Below, one piece after another: positions 1 to 11,196 of a stretch of 64,000 nt of DNA. The translations under genes were made by a program, and so were the position numbers. The notes beneath the pieces are model-generated. The model had not been told where the DNA came from, made no database searches, and saw nothing but the letters and a program-made list of their open reading frames with translations. The first letter of the stretch is position 1, and every line of letters starts with the position of its first letter. Source of the DNA: Microvelia longipes. Its lineage: Eukaryota; Arthropoda; Insecta; Hemiptera; Veliidae. The stretch is from assembly GCA_018340805.1 (NCBI GenBank), contig JACMZG010001914.1, forward strand, positions 19,728,781 to 19,792,780, written 5' to 3'.

Positions 1-420
1 AAGAGTTATCGTTCTTCATGTGTACAACCTCATAACCGATATTTTCATGATGAAAATTCGCTATAATTGTCTTAAAATTTAAAATGTACATTAGTAACGT
101 GCAGCTAATATGATATGTGCAAAATAATTAGACTGAAAACTTTGGCAAAAGGAATTATAATACCAATGTATCATATTTCTTTAGACCTGCAAGTCTTGGT
201 CTGTATCAGACAGTATCCTGTATCGGGAAGACTTACAAGTTTATTAGGTCAAACCTCCTTTCTGTTATAAGTTGGACTTTGTGTTGACGATATGTAGTAT
301 CAAATACCATATAGCAGTGAATGCATCGAATCTATATGAAGAGACAAGTCATCTAAAACCTATCGATAACCTTCTCAGCTGATAATATCTGAAGTATACA
401 CGGTCTTTGTTGGATCATAA

Positions 421-650
421 AAGTTAAGCAGTATCAAGCAAGGTCAGTTCCTAGATGGGGTGACTGCTCGATATAAAACGAATGTACTTACTGTCTGAAG
501 AAGAGTGAAGCGAGTCTAAAGACTATTTGCAGTATAGATTTTCCGATTTGTATATTCTAAGCACAAGCGAAGCGAGTCCGACGTAGTGAGGAAGAGCGCA
601 GCAAATCCGATGTGATGAGAAAAAGTACCAGGGAATCCCTTTCCCGATTT
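421..650 (+). repeat. 5S-rRNA-derived SINE copy
   Basis: Positions 421-470 (aagttaagcagtatcaagca and onward to tgactgctcg) match the conserved 3' half of eukaryotic 5S rRNA, the region around the internal promoter. A SINE-like body follows, with a repeated phrase of the form agcgaagcgagtccga. The sequence is degenerate and is not a functional 5S gene. The same block recurs in reverse near 1300-1370 and forward near 55530. Confidence 0.6.
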
Positions 651-796
651 TCACTATTGTTACTTTTGACACTTAGGATTCTCTTTACCCATTTTAACCG
701 AATTATCAAAGAAAAAACGAGGTTATGAGCTTGGGGTCATGGAGAGAGGGAGTGGGGGAAGCTCGATTTTGGAAAGAAGGAGGCTTCCCTGATCTA

Positions 797-798
<2 letters not shown>

Positions 799-875
<77 letters not shown>
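799..875. repeat. (TA)n microsatellite
   Basis: An uninterrupted AT dinucleotide run. It generates a spurious tyrosine/isoleucine ORF. Confidence 0.97.
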
Positions 876-876
<1 letters not shown>

Positions 877-1195
877 GAATGTATGTATGAAAAAATGAGA
901 TTTTTTTTCCTAGACGTTTCTATAGGACACGATAACTTTCGAACGCTTTCTCGGATCGAATTGAAACTTTGTTCAAAAATCAAACTTGTTAATGTCCCGA
1001 ACCCTATTGTTTATGCAATATTTGTTGTGACGTCATTAACCCACAAAAATGACCCTACAAACGTTTAAAAAAATCATAAATCTTAATTGTTTACGCCCAT
1101 ACTACTATGCAAGTTTTACAAAAATACGAACTTTCATTTTATTATCAGTATTATCAGAAACTTGAGCTTTAATAGAACTAAAATAGATCGTGAAC

Positions 1196-1375
1196 GAGGT
1201 ACCTCAGAACTTTTCTGAGATATTTCCGAAGCTCGTCCTCAGAATAAACAAGTTGTTAAATGTATACTGCAACACGTCTTCGGGCTAGTAAATTCTGAAT
1301 AAATGTCCTAGCGGTCACCCATCTAGACACTGACCATGCTCGATGCTGCTTAACTTTTATGATCCAACTAAAATC
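1196..1375 (-). repeat. 5S-rRNA-derived SINE copy (reverse)
   Basis: On the minus strand, about 1370 to 1307 reads as the 5S-like block (gttaagcagcatcgagcatg, then gtgtctagatgggtgaccgc). This is closer to genuine 5S than the copy at 421. The tail towards 1196 carries the shared body sequence (ctgaggacgagc...). Confidence 0.62.
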
Positions 1376-1668
1376 ATAGATACAAAAGTATTTCAATACA
1401 AGTATTTGTATTGTAACGAAACTTGGTGTGCTTGCTTATTACGAAAAGGTATACGCTAGTATTCAGTTTCAACTCAATTCGATATTTTCCGATATTTTAC
1501 AATTTTTAAAATTTAACTAATGTTGATAATAAGATGAAACTTGGCACATACGTTATTATTATACATGGCTACATGCGTACCAAATCTGAAATTGATCACA
1601 ACATTTTTCCGCGTTTTATTATGTTTAGCGTTTCATTGAGAGTACATGACGTAATATAAAAATATCTT

Positions 1669-2300
1669 ACCAAAAACCAATTACATGGTAAAAAAAACTC
1701 CCCGCCAAGTCTTTGGTCCAAAAAAGTAGGGAAATCAACTTTTCTTTCCTGCCAAGTCATGTCCGTATTTGATGAAGACGGTCATTAGCGATTCAAAGTG
1801 AAGTTGATAGGTTGGCAATACTAAAGGGCCTTATTCAATTATTTCAATTAGTTCCTTATTCTTATTATGTATGTGTGTTACCAAAAACTACTTATGTAAT
1901 AACCCCCCCCCCCCAGTCTTTGGTTCAAAAAAGTGGGAAAATCAACTTTTCTGTCCGGCCCAAGCATAGGGTGGAGACTGTCATAGGCGTTTCAAAGTGA
2001 AGTTGCTAGGTTGGCAATAGTTAAGTGCCCTATTTACATTGAGAGGCAATCATCAGCTTCTTCTCCTTGGCGGCAAGCCAGCAGTGTGAACAAATTGTAT
2101 AGCTTCTTTGGCTATATTCTGAGATACAAAACAATTCAGGTGTTCGTGGAAATTAATCATAACAGCTTTTAGCAGTTGTCATAATTGCAGCGGGTTTACT
2201 TACCTGCAAGATCCAGTAGTGTACAAAAGAAATTAATGTATTAATAAAACGTTAAAGGTACGATATAATGAGGCACTATACCCTATTAATAAGACCAACT
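1669..2300 (+). repeat. Two tandem partial copies of the TACCAAAAACCA element
   Basis: A copy starts at about 1669 and a second at about 1880. Both carry the blocks seen at 8436 (gtctttggtccaaaaaag, gacggtcatag, caatcatcagcttctt). The second copy extends to about 2290, ending with a block shared with 8820-8860 (aggcactataccctat). No coding capacity was seen. Confidence 0.6.
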
Positions 2301-2920
2301 CTCTATTAATTAAAAACTTTATTTAGCAAAGCTGGCTTTCGGCAATAATGTCATCTACAGTGCCTAAACAAGTTATGATAAGACTTAGCAAATAAATTTG
2401 CTAAATCTTGATATTACTTTACCCAACGTATTCATACATCTAATATAAGCATAATAATAAATTCTTTTTTTGAGGTAGTACGTAATTGAGCAATTTATTG
2501 GACCGTTTTTATGATGAGAAGCCAATCATTATTGTTATAGGAGGTTATTTAGTACTTTTCACCTCCGAGGACAATAATGAATGTAAAAAAAATCCTAGGA
2601 CGTAAAAGTAATTCATATATTGCCGCCATTACTGTAATGTAGCGTGTTCAAAAAAACAATCTGTATAAAACCTTCATGAGGTTTCTTTAAAAACGTTCAT
2701 TTTGTTTCTGTTTTTGTTCGTAGACTAATTTTTTTTTCGTTTTTAAAAGGTGTTCTAATTGACAATTTTTGTGTGTTTATTTGTAAAGCTTTTACATTTT
2801 TGAGTAAAAGTGTGAAGCTATGGATGAATTCAATGACGACGATAAATATGGAGTTAATTGGACGTTTTTTTTTTTTTGAATTAAGTATATAGCGCAGTTT
2901 ATTTAATGAGTGCTACCTCA

Positions 2921-3060
2921 AAAAAATAGTGTATGCCATCCGGCTGAGAATGTCTTTATGTCTTGGGAATTTTTCCCTACTCGCTTCGCTCGTCGGTAAA
3001 TCTAATTGCCGTGACATAAAGAAACACTTCTCAGCCTTATGGCATAAATAACTATTTTTT
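2921..3060. mobile_element. Short hairpin MITE upstream of the ZP-gene signal exon
   Basis: The ends form a long inverted repeat: aaaaaatagt, tatgccat, ggctgaga and tctttatgtc on the left pair with gacataaaga, tctcagcc, atggcata and actatttttt on the right. The loop holds a small palindrome (ctcgcttcgctcg). No ORF is present. It sits about 250 bp before the signal-peptide exon, so it lies in the upstream intron or promoter region. Confidence 0.65.
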
Positions 3061-3306
3061 GGAATTTATTTTTATTTTATTATTATTTTATTTAATATTA
3101 TATTATTTATTGTTTTATCATTATTATTGTTTTTAATTATTATTATTATTATATATATAATTATTAATATATAATTATATAATATTATTATTATTTATTG
3201 TATAAAATAATATTTTAATAATAAAATATAATCTTTAATTTTTTTAACATTGTGTTTGATCACAAAAAAACCAGGGAGTGAATTAATTTATATGTTTTTG
3301 TTTCAG
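3061..3306. other. Extreme A/T-rich stretch before the signal-peptide exon
   Basis: Almost pure A/T (TTA/TAT repeats) up to the polypyrimidine acceptor. Nothing else is recognisable. Confidence 0.5.
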
Positions 3307-3311
3307 ATAAG

Positions 3312-3365
3312 ATGTTATTGATAATTAGTTTATTACTTCTAGTCCAACCATACATAACTCCTACC
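3312..3365 (+). CDS. ZP-domain (dusky/miniature/dusky-like type) protein, first coding exon: signal peptide
   Basis: A short exon starts right after a polypyrimidine-AG acceptor (tttcag, 3301-3306) and ends at a GTAAGT donor (3366-3371). The first ATG after the acceptor (3312) opens 18 codons reading MLLIISLLLLVQPYITPT, a typical hydrophobic secretion signal. The exon ends in phase 0, and the large ZP exon at 11197 begins in phase 0, so the two join in frame to give a 464-residue protein. ZP proteins of this family need a signal peptide, which the downstream exon lacks, so the pairing is inferred with fair confidence. The acceptor implies at least one upstream non-coding exon, which I did not find. 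Small phase-0 exons between the two cannot be excluded. Confidence 0.66.
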
Positions 3366-4224
3366 GTAAGTAATACTTTTGTTTAAAAAGATGTACAGAA
3401 TTAACTTTAATTTTTAAATAATTTGTATATTCAATGATTAATTAAAGGGCTTTAGATCAAAGCGATCTCAAGTTCAAAACAAGAGACCATCTCTAGGCAC
3501 CTCCGCGGCCTTGGCGCTTCGCTGCCACATGGTTGTTGTTTTTTTTAGTTTGTCATATTTCTAGTTTATAAGCGAATTTGCATAAGCCAAATAACTGTTA
3601 TCGATATAATTTTTATAATAATAATAATAATAATTTTTTATGGATACATTTCAATTGATAAAAACAACACTAATGCTAATAATAATAATAAGAACAAAAT
3701 CACAAAATGTTGGAAATTTTTCACCGGTCTATTGTTCGTCATACTTAAGTTACCAACCTTTTGAGACAAAGAAATGCGCCAACCATATAACATGCTGAAA
3801 TGATGGACTTAGAATTTTAAAAACGGTATTCGCTCTGAATAACTAGACATGTTATGTTATATGAAACCATGTTCAAATTCACCAACATATTTTCGGTAAT
3901 TATTAATATCGTAAGTGACCAAAAATGGCATACATGGATGACCTCTTTTTAGACAATATGAGAAGAGGACGCACTGTAATATAAGATGGGGTCACACTGC
4001 ATGTATCATATCTACAGACCACACAGTCAAAATTTGCTAAATGCATTGCAAACTTTAAGAACAAATAATACAAACCAATACGCAGAGGACTTCTTTTGAC
4101 TTTTATTGGCCATTAAATTATTAAAATGCAATAGTCAACATCTCGCGATTTGCAAAGTTTTGTTTCAATTTGAAAACGCCTTCGAGGGTTATCATTGGCC
4201 ATACGAAAAGGGAGAAACTCTTAC

Positions 4225-4237
<13 letters not shown>

Positions 4238-4312
<75 letters not shown>
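4238..4312. repeat. (TA)n microsatellite
   Basis: An AT run preceded by a short (ACAT)n stretch. It creates spurious ORFs on both strands. Confidence 0.96.
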
Positions 4313-4317
<5 letters not shown>

Positions 4318-6775
4318 TTTTTTTTTTTGACAGATTTTTTTGGCATCCTGATAACAAAGCCTCACTCTAAGCCTCAACTTCCGTCATCCGAACAACCTCA
4401 TAAGCATCATTTTCATAATGAAAATTCGCTAAAATGGCGACCAATATCAAAATGAAATTTTCTGAATCGATTGACCTACTATAGATGTACAGTTCTGTCT
4501 AATGGCAACTCAAATTTTTTTTTATTTTTGAAGTCTCAGCATAATGGGTTATCGTAGTCATAAAATATCATCCGGGCAGCAGATCCAAACCTGAACAAGA
4601 AGTTCTTAAAGAGTATCCTCTATATTAACAGGATCCATAATAATTTTTGATCGAGCCTAAACCCTTTTCACTTCCCTCACTACTTTGTATCTTAGCTAAC
4701 CACGAAGCTTCTGGCAGAGAATCAATATTGCTACAGAAACCTTTTAAATTAGATCTTTTAACTAGATTTTTTTTTTTAAATTGCTCCGGGCTTCCACTCT
4801 CATTGCTGAAATACTCTCATTGCTGGAATACTCTCATTGTCGTGGTCTTTGTTTCTTTTATCCTTACGATAGGCTCTTCTTGCTGTCTTCGAAGGACAGT
4901 TCCACCAAGAAACTTCTTTTGACGATTTACTTTTTGCTGAACATGCTTCCTGAAAAGCGTCTCCAAACATTTTTTCCAGAAACCTACCTTTATCTTTAGA
5001 TTTTATTTGACATCTAATATTACTATTTAACACGTCATTAAGAGGTTGAAGCTGCTCACGGTAAACAATGCAAATGGTTCTTCTTGGTATTTACGTGGAG
5101 GTGTTATAATTTGATCGGTTTGAATGCTAACATTTATTTGTAGAGACAAATAATTTGGTAGTCAGATATTAAGTTTTCTGAGGAAGACTACCAATTAGAA
5201 ATTATATCAAAAATTTTCTTGAAGCAAGAATTATATCGATTACCTCTGAACGATTCTATTTAGGTTTGTCCAGCATATAAACTGGAGTACACTACTCTAT
5301 TCTTCTTTACTCAAAAAATTATTCATTTTGGAGCAATCTAGAGTAAAGTAAAGTAAACTCAGGATTAGATGCGTGCGCGAACAGAAAAAGGGTAAAAAGT
5401 GTGAATAACCTTCATTGGGCCTAACCTTCTTTGCTAGACAAAATAAATAATAATAATTTACAATATATTTACATTTTTTGTTCAATTAATTGTATGAGTG
5501 GTTTTAATAGAAAATGTGATTATTCTCCATCTAAATTGTTTTAGGCAGACCCGTTCAAATTTCAGTGAAGAATCGAGTTTTTGTGCAACTTGCTTTTTGG
5601 ACAAATTATGATCGGTGAACCAAATATAAACGTTTTTTTTATATTTTTTTTCTTATTTGTTGGGCCTCAAAAAGGGGCTTGAATAGCAAAGAAGTGCGAA
5701 AATAGCCAAATCAAGCGAATCAGAGCGAAAAAATAGCATTTTGATTGCACTTTTTTTAGTTTTTGCCAAATTTCTCAGCAACTAGGTAACGGAGCGTATA
5801 TTATCTTTATTCTGCTTAAAGGTAAGACCGCCCTGATCAATTTGATACCAATAATATTAAATAGTCCTTTTAGATAAGGCACTTATGGCCTTAGTCGACA
5901 ATAAGCGAAAAAGCCCGTTTTTACCGTGTTTTTTCACATTTTACTGTATTGCTCCCTAACTAGGTAACGGAGCGAACATTGACTATGCTCCGCTTAAACA
6001 CTAGACTCCACTGAACAATTAAATACCAATTACATTAAACAGTCCTTTTAGATAAGGCACATTATAGGCCTCAGAAAAAACCCGAATATTTACGAAAAAT
6101 ACGTTTTTTGCTTTCTCCATTGCATTCTATAGCTCCCAAACTAGGTAACGAAGCGAAAATTAACTATACTTAGCTTAAACGCTAGACTTCACTGAAAAAT
6201 TCGGTACAAATAACATTTAATAGTCCTTTTAGATAAAGCACTTACTCTACTCCTTAGAAAATCCCGAAAATTTTGCGAAATAAAGCTTACAAGAAATGCG
6301 AAATAAATAATTGCAAGCCGCTTAAAGCTGGACTCCGTGCAATACACTACTGTATTTCATACGTAGTCTACCTAAAACTGCAGGCGCACGCAAATTCTGT
6401 AAACTATTATAATTGAATCCGATGAATTTCTAAGCTGAATTTTTTTAAATTTTTATAACGTAGTGTACACAGTAATTAATTACTGTGTTGATGTTTAGTA
6501 TAACTAAAATAAGTTGGTATTTTAGTCTCTGCTAGACTCTATAAGCCGTATAACTGTTCCGTATAAAGCTTAAATTAAAAGATTATTTTTATCAATTCTT
6601 TATTCAATAATTACTGCCAAGTAGGTTGATAAAACTAGAAGATACCAATTTCATTAAAATACTTATTTCATGTCTAAGTCCTTTGAAAAAAGGCGCCTTT
6701 GACCCTCAGAAAATCCTGGATAATCGCAAAAATTCAGAAACATCGGATTATGGGTTGTTTATATAAATAAGTAAA

Positions 6776-6776
<1 letters not shown>

Positions 6777-6835
<59 letters not shown>

Positions 6836-6845
6836 TATAATATTA
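6777..6845. repeat. (TA)n microsatellite inside the tandem array
   Basis: An expanded AT run at a position where other array units carry a shorter tatata stretch. Confidence 0.93.
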
Positions 6846-7749
6846 TATAGAATATTAATTATGCTTCATTTACACACAGGACAGTGTAGAGAATTTTGAT
6901 ATCATACAATTATTTAGTCCTTTTAGAAAAGGGACTGATAGCGATCAGAAAATCATTCATAATTAAAATAAATAGAGACTTTTATGATCTCGGGCTCTCT
7001 ATATATAAATTACTTAACAGCTCCTAAACTAGGTAACAGAGAGCAAAGTAAGTATGCATCAGTTACACATACGTACAAAAATGTTACAAAAAAAATGTAC
7101 AAAAAATGTGTACAAACAAACTTTATACCAATTAAATTTTATAGTCCTTTTTGATAAGGGACTGATAGTGATTAGAAAATCCTAAGTAATTACAGTGAAT
7201 AAGAAATTTATTGTTTTTTGGTCTTTTTATATATATTACTGCTACTAAACAAGGTAACGGAGAGAACAATAAATATTCTGCATTTACACACGTAACATTA
7301 TAGACAAATTTGATATCACTTAAATTTTTTAGTCCTTTCAGATAAGGGACTTATAGCCCTTAGAAAACAATATAATAATAATTAAAATAAATAGAGACGT
7401 TTATGAATTTTGCGCTATTTATTTACATATTACTTAACTGCTCCTATCTAGGTAATGTTTGAGAACAATAACTATGCTTCATGTACACATAGGACTGTAT
7501 AGATAAATTTAATACCGATTAACTTTTTTTGTCTTTTTAGATAAGGTACTGTTAGCGATCAGGTAATCATAAGTAATTACTTTACTAATTATTGCCTTAA
7601 GTACTTAAGGTCATAAAAATAACTAAAGTTAAGTAGTTTTGGTATGTTAATTTATATATTCCATAACAGCTCCAAAACTTAGAAGCGATCAGAATATCCT
7701 AAGTAATTACAATAAATTAAAAAGTTTATGATATTTGGTTACTTTATAC

Positions 7750-7853
<104 letters not shown>

Positions 7854-8435
7854 ATAAATATATATAGGACTCAACTGCTCCTTAACCAGGTAACGGAGAG
7901 AACATTAATTATGCTGCATGTACTCATAGGGCTGTAAAGAAACATTTAATACCAATTAAATTTTTAGTCCCTTTAGATAAGGGACTGATGATGATAAGAA
8001 AATCCTAAGTAATTATAATAATTAAGAAATTTATTGATTTTTGGGCTGTTTATATATAATAATTAACTGCTTTTAAACGAGGTAACGGAAGGAACAATAA
8101 CTATGCATCTTTTACACATAGGACTATATAAAAAAATTGTTACCTATTAGTCCTTTTAGATATGGGACTTTTAGCCTTAGAAAATCATTAATAATTAAAA
8201 TAAATAGTGACTTTTATGACTTTTTGGCTCTTAATATATATATTACTTAACTTCTTCTTAACGAGGTAACGGAGAGAACATTACCTATGCTGCATGTACA
8301 CATAGGACTGTATAGAAAAAGTTGATACCAATTAAACTTTTTAGTTCTTCTAAAAAAGGGAATGATAGCAATCAGAAAATTTATAAAATTACAATAAATT
8401 AAAAATTTTATGATTTTTGGGATGTTTATATATAT

Positions 8436-9075
8436 TACCAAAAACCAGTTATGTGGCAATAGAAATTCCCCGCCAAGTCTTTGGTCCAAAAAAGGAGGGA
8501 AATCAAATTTCTGTCCCGCCCTGTCATGTCCGTATTGGGTGGAGACGGTCATAGGTGTTTCAAAGTGAAGTTACTAGGTTGGCAAAAGTTGAGGGCCCTA
8601 TTTACATTGAGAGACAATCATCAGCTTCTTATTCTTGGTGGCAAGCCAGCAGTGTGAACAAGTTTTATATTTTCTTTTGCTATATTTTGAGATATCAAAC
8701 AATTCAGGTGTTCGTGGAGATTAGTCATAACAGATTTTAGCACTTGTCATAATTGCAGTAGTTTTATTTACCTGCATAGATTCAGGAGCATACAAAAGAA
8801 ATTAATGAATAAATGAAACGATAAGGGTACGACAAAATCAGGCACTATACCCTATATACCCTTGTAAACACTATCTGTAAAGGTGATTCACTTTTCTGGC
8901 CCGCCGCCACGGAGAAGAAGCTGATGATTGCCTCGCAATGTAAATAGATCCCTTCACTATTGTGCCTATGACCGTCCCGCCATGACTTGGCGGGACAGAA
9001 AATTTGATGTCCCTCCTTTTTTGGACCGAAGATTTGGCAAAGAGTTTTTTTTTACCACATAAGTGGTTTTTGGTA
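8436..9075. mobile_element. Foldback element with about 200-bp inverted arms
   Basis: The left end reads taccaaaaaccagttatgtg and the right end is its imperfect reverse complement (ccacataagtggtttttggta). Matching blocks run inward for about 200 bp on each side (ggtccaaaaaaggaggga, gacggtcatag, caatcatcagcttctt). No transposase ORF was seen, so it is a non-autonomous element. Confidence 0.68.
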
Positions 9076-9110
9076 AGATTTCATGACTTTTTGTAAAAAC
9101 AGAAGTAAAA

Positions 9111-9353
9111 ATGATGCGTGTAGTAGATAAAACTGTAAAGAGTGTCAAGGTATTGTATATACCACTCTCACTCTTTGTTTTCTGCAGCGCGTACAATATA
9201 GGAACTAAAATCGATGGAATAATTTTCGCCGAGTCATTCGCGGACACCATATATTTTTTTACCATCCCGTATCTACCAGGATACCCCCTGCTAGGAAGAA
9301 TTAAATATTTCCCTACTCTGATTCGCGATGCAGTGAGAAAAATGGCCTCCTAG
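9111..9353 (+). CDS. Uncharacterised 80-residue ORF nested in the ZP-gene intron
   Basis: The ORF is ATG to TAG, 80 residues, single exon. I do not recognise the protein. It has a basic N-terminus (MMRVVDKTVKSVK), a hydrophobic stretch (about residues 14-30), an aromatic and Pro/Gly-rich middle (TIYFFTIPYLPGYPLLG) and a basic C-terminus. Codon composition is richer in G/C and more balanced than the surrounding DNA, unlike the low-complexity ORFs elsewhere in the window. An AATAAA-type signal follows within a few bases of the stop (about 9359-9364), as expected of a short compact transcript or a retrocopy. The right end of a foldback element (8436-9075) lies 35 bp upstream and could supply or disrupt its promoter. 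It might be a small membrane-associated protein, a retroposed copy or a transposon relic; an overlapping antisense ORF looks non-coding. Confidence 0.45.
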   Translation: MMRVVDKTVKSVKVLYIPLSLFVFCSAYNIGTKIDGIIFAESFADTIYFFTIPYLPGYPLLGRIKYFPTLIRDAVRKMAS

Positions 9354-9491
9354 TTAAATAATAAAAATGTGTCTTCTGCTTAAAAAACCAGTCAAGATCA
9401 AAATACTATTAATATTTTGGTAACTATTACACAAATATGTCAATTTTGTTACTACTTTTAGGAATTAAAAGTTACGTTATACTAATAACGG

Positions 9492-10178
9492 CCAAGAGCC
9501 AGGCCTAAAAAATGTGACTCATGTTGTACTACTTCAAACCAAATTTTTCTGAAAATATACCTTAAATTATAAAGGAAAATTATAGTCTGCCTATCCAGAT
9601 ATTAGTATATATTATTCAGCGCTCGCTCAAAATATTAGAAAATTACACAAATTCCAGTTTTCTTGCAATAAGTCCTACAGGTTCCCTGTAGTATACAAAA
9701 CATGAAGAGAACATTTTTTAAAGCTGATAAAAGTTCCTATAAAACGATTGTTTTTCGTCAAAATCGGATATGTACAACTAAACCTATGATATTTGTTAAA
9801 TTCCCAAGAAAATGAACCAAAAAGCAATAATTTTTCAAAGAAATTAACCATTTTTGTAGTGTTTTTGAAAGGGTCATAACTTTAGTTGCAGTCATCCGAT
9901 TTCGATTATTAAACCCTCGTTTTATAGAACATTCTATCGTCTTTAAAACATGTTATCTTCTTATTTTGCAAACGATCTACAGGAAACCACTTATTTCAAG
10001 AAAACTGAAATTTGAGTGATTTTATACAATTTTGATTAGGTGCTATCATACGAGGGGCTCCACTCTGGATAGGCAGACTATGTTTTTTCATCATGATTTG
10101 AGGTATATTTTCAGAAAAATTTGGTTTAAAGTAGTGCAAAATAAAATGAGTTACATTTTTTCAGGTTTAGCACGTGGA
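9492..10178. mobile_element. Foldback/palindromic element, about 690 bp
   Basis: Nearly the whole interval folds on itself. Left blocks (aaaaaatgtgactcat, caaatttttctgaaaatata, tagtctgcctatcc, cagttttcttg, tacaggttccctgtag) reappear in reverse order and complement on the right (10013-10165). The centre is near 9830. There is no ORF, so it is probably a MITE. Confidence 0.72.
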
Positions 10179-11196
10179 CTATATAGGATACCGTAATATT
10201 GCCTGTTCTGGAAATTGCAATAAATCGATGCTGCTTAACATAAGTGAACTAACAAAAAACGTAGTTAGAAGAGCCGTATTGTTATAAAACTCTTGTGGTA
10301 AATTTTAACTTAAATGGATTTCGATTTATAACTATTTTTTATTAAATTGAAAAACGTTCACGTGTCTTTCAATAAATATTAAACCAATACTGATAATGAA
10401 ATAAAATATTAGCTTATTTGTTGGTGCTATAATAAGACTACATGCGTACCAAATTATTAAGCGATTCATTTATTATTTTAATCGTTAAGGCACAATGACA
10501 ATACCCACACACATTAAAAAAATTTGATAAAAACCACTCAGGGGGTCTTAAAAACTTCTGATATGAATAATTCAATTTATTACCACAAATATAATAATTT
10601 TCCTGTAAACTGCGCTATATATGAGAAAAAGTAAAAAGCAATCAAGCTCAGAATGTGTTTAAATAGCCCGATTTATTTGCAAACAATGAGCATGAGCATG
10701 AACCCGTGATTGAAACCCCATGTCTTTATTTTATTTTTTTTAAATAACCTTTATTTTATTTTTATTTTTTTACATACACAATATAACATCTATCAATTCA
10801 CAATTGTTTAAGAATTTGTTAAACATAAGAATTTTATACAATTCTTATCTTTATTTTTATTTTATTCGGTCTATAAAATTGAATATATTTTTTACGAAAT
10901 TAACACTGTATCGCAAAGAAAGTTTGGAGTATATTTTCCGATCAGAACTTGTAGGATTTTTGTTCAACTCAAATATTAGCTTCGGATACCATGACAATCC
11001 TTCTGCACATAGGGTTTGCTATGCAGGACCCCAACATTATTATTTCAATAGTTCGATTTATTTGCAAACAGTTTTCCTCCATGCCTTCTTTTTTAAATAA
11101 TATTTTCTAGATTTCATTTAAGCCAAGATTAAATTTAAGCCAACTAAGTAGCTCATAGTAAAAATAGCATTTATTTTTAAATTGCTTGTCTTTCAG

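Noticed and set aside
421..470. Functional 5S rRNA gene
   Set aside because: Only the 3' half is present, it is mutated, and it is embedded in a dispersed repeat body.
723..983. ORFs made of Tyr-Ile repeats over (TA)n tracts (also at 4121-4455, 7728-7937, 55055-55297)
   Set aside because: They are translations of AT dinucleotide repeats; the non-repeat ends show no coding composition.
2822..2868. Short ORF MDEFNDDDKYGVNWT near 2822
   Set aside because: It looks peptide-like but runs into a T homopolymer, with no acceptor or partner exon that I can justify.
8247..8740. ORFs at 8247-8552 (-) and 8555-8740 (+)
   Set aside because: Both lie in the foldback element or tandem array, and the frames are not kept in the other copies.
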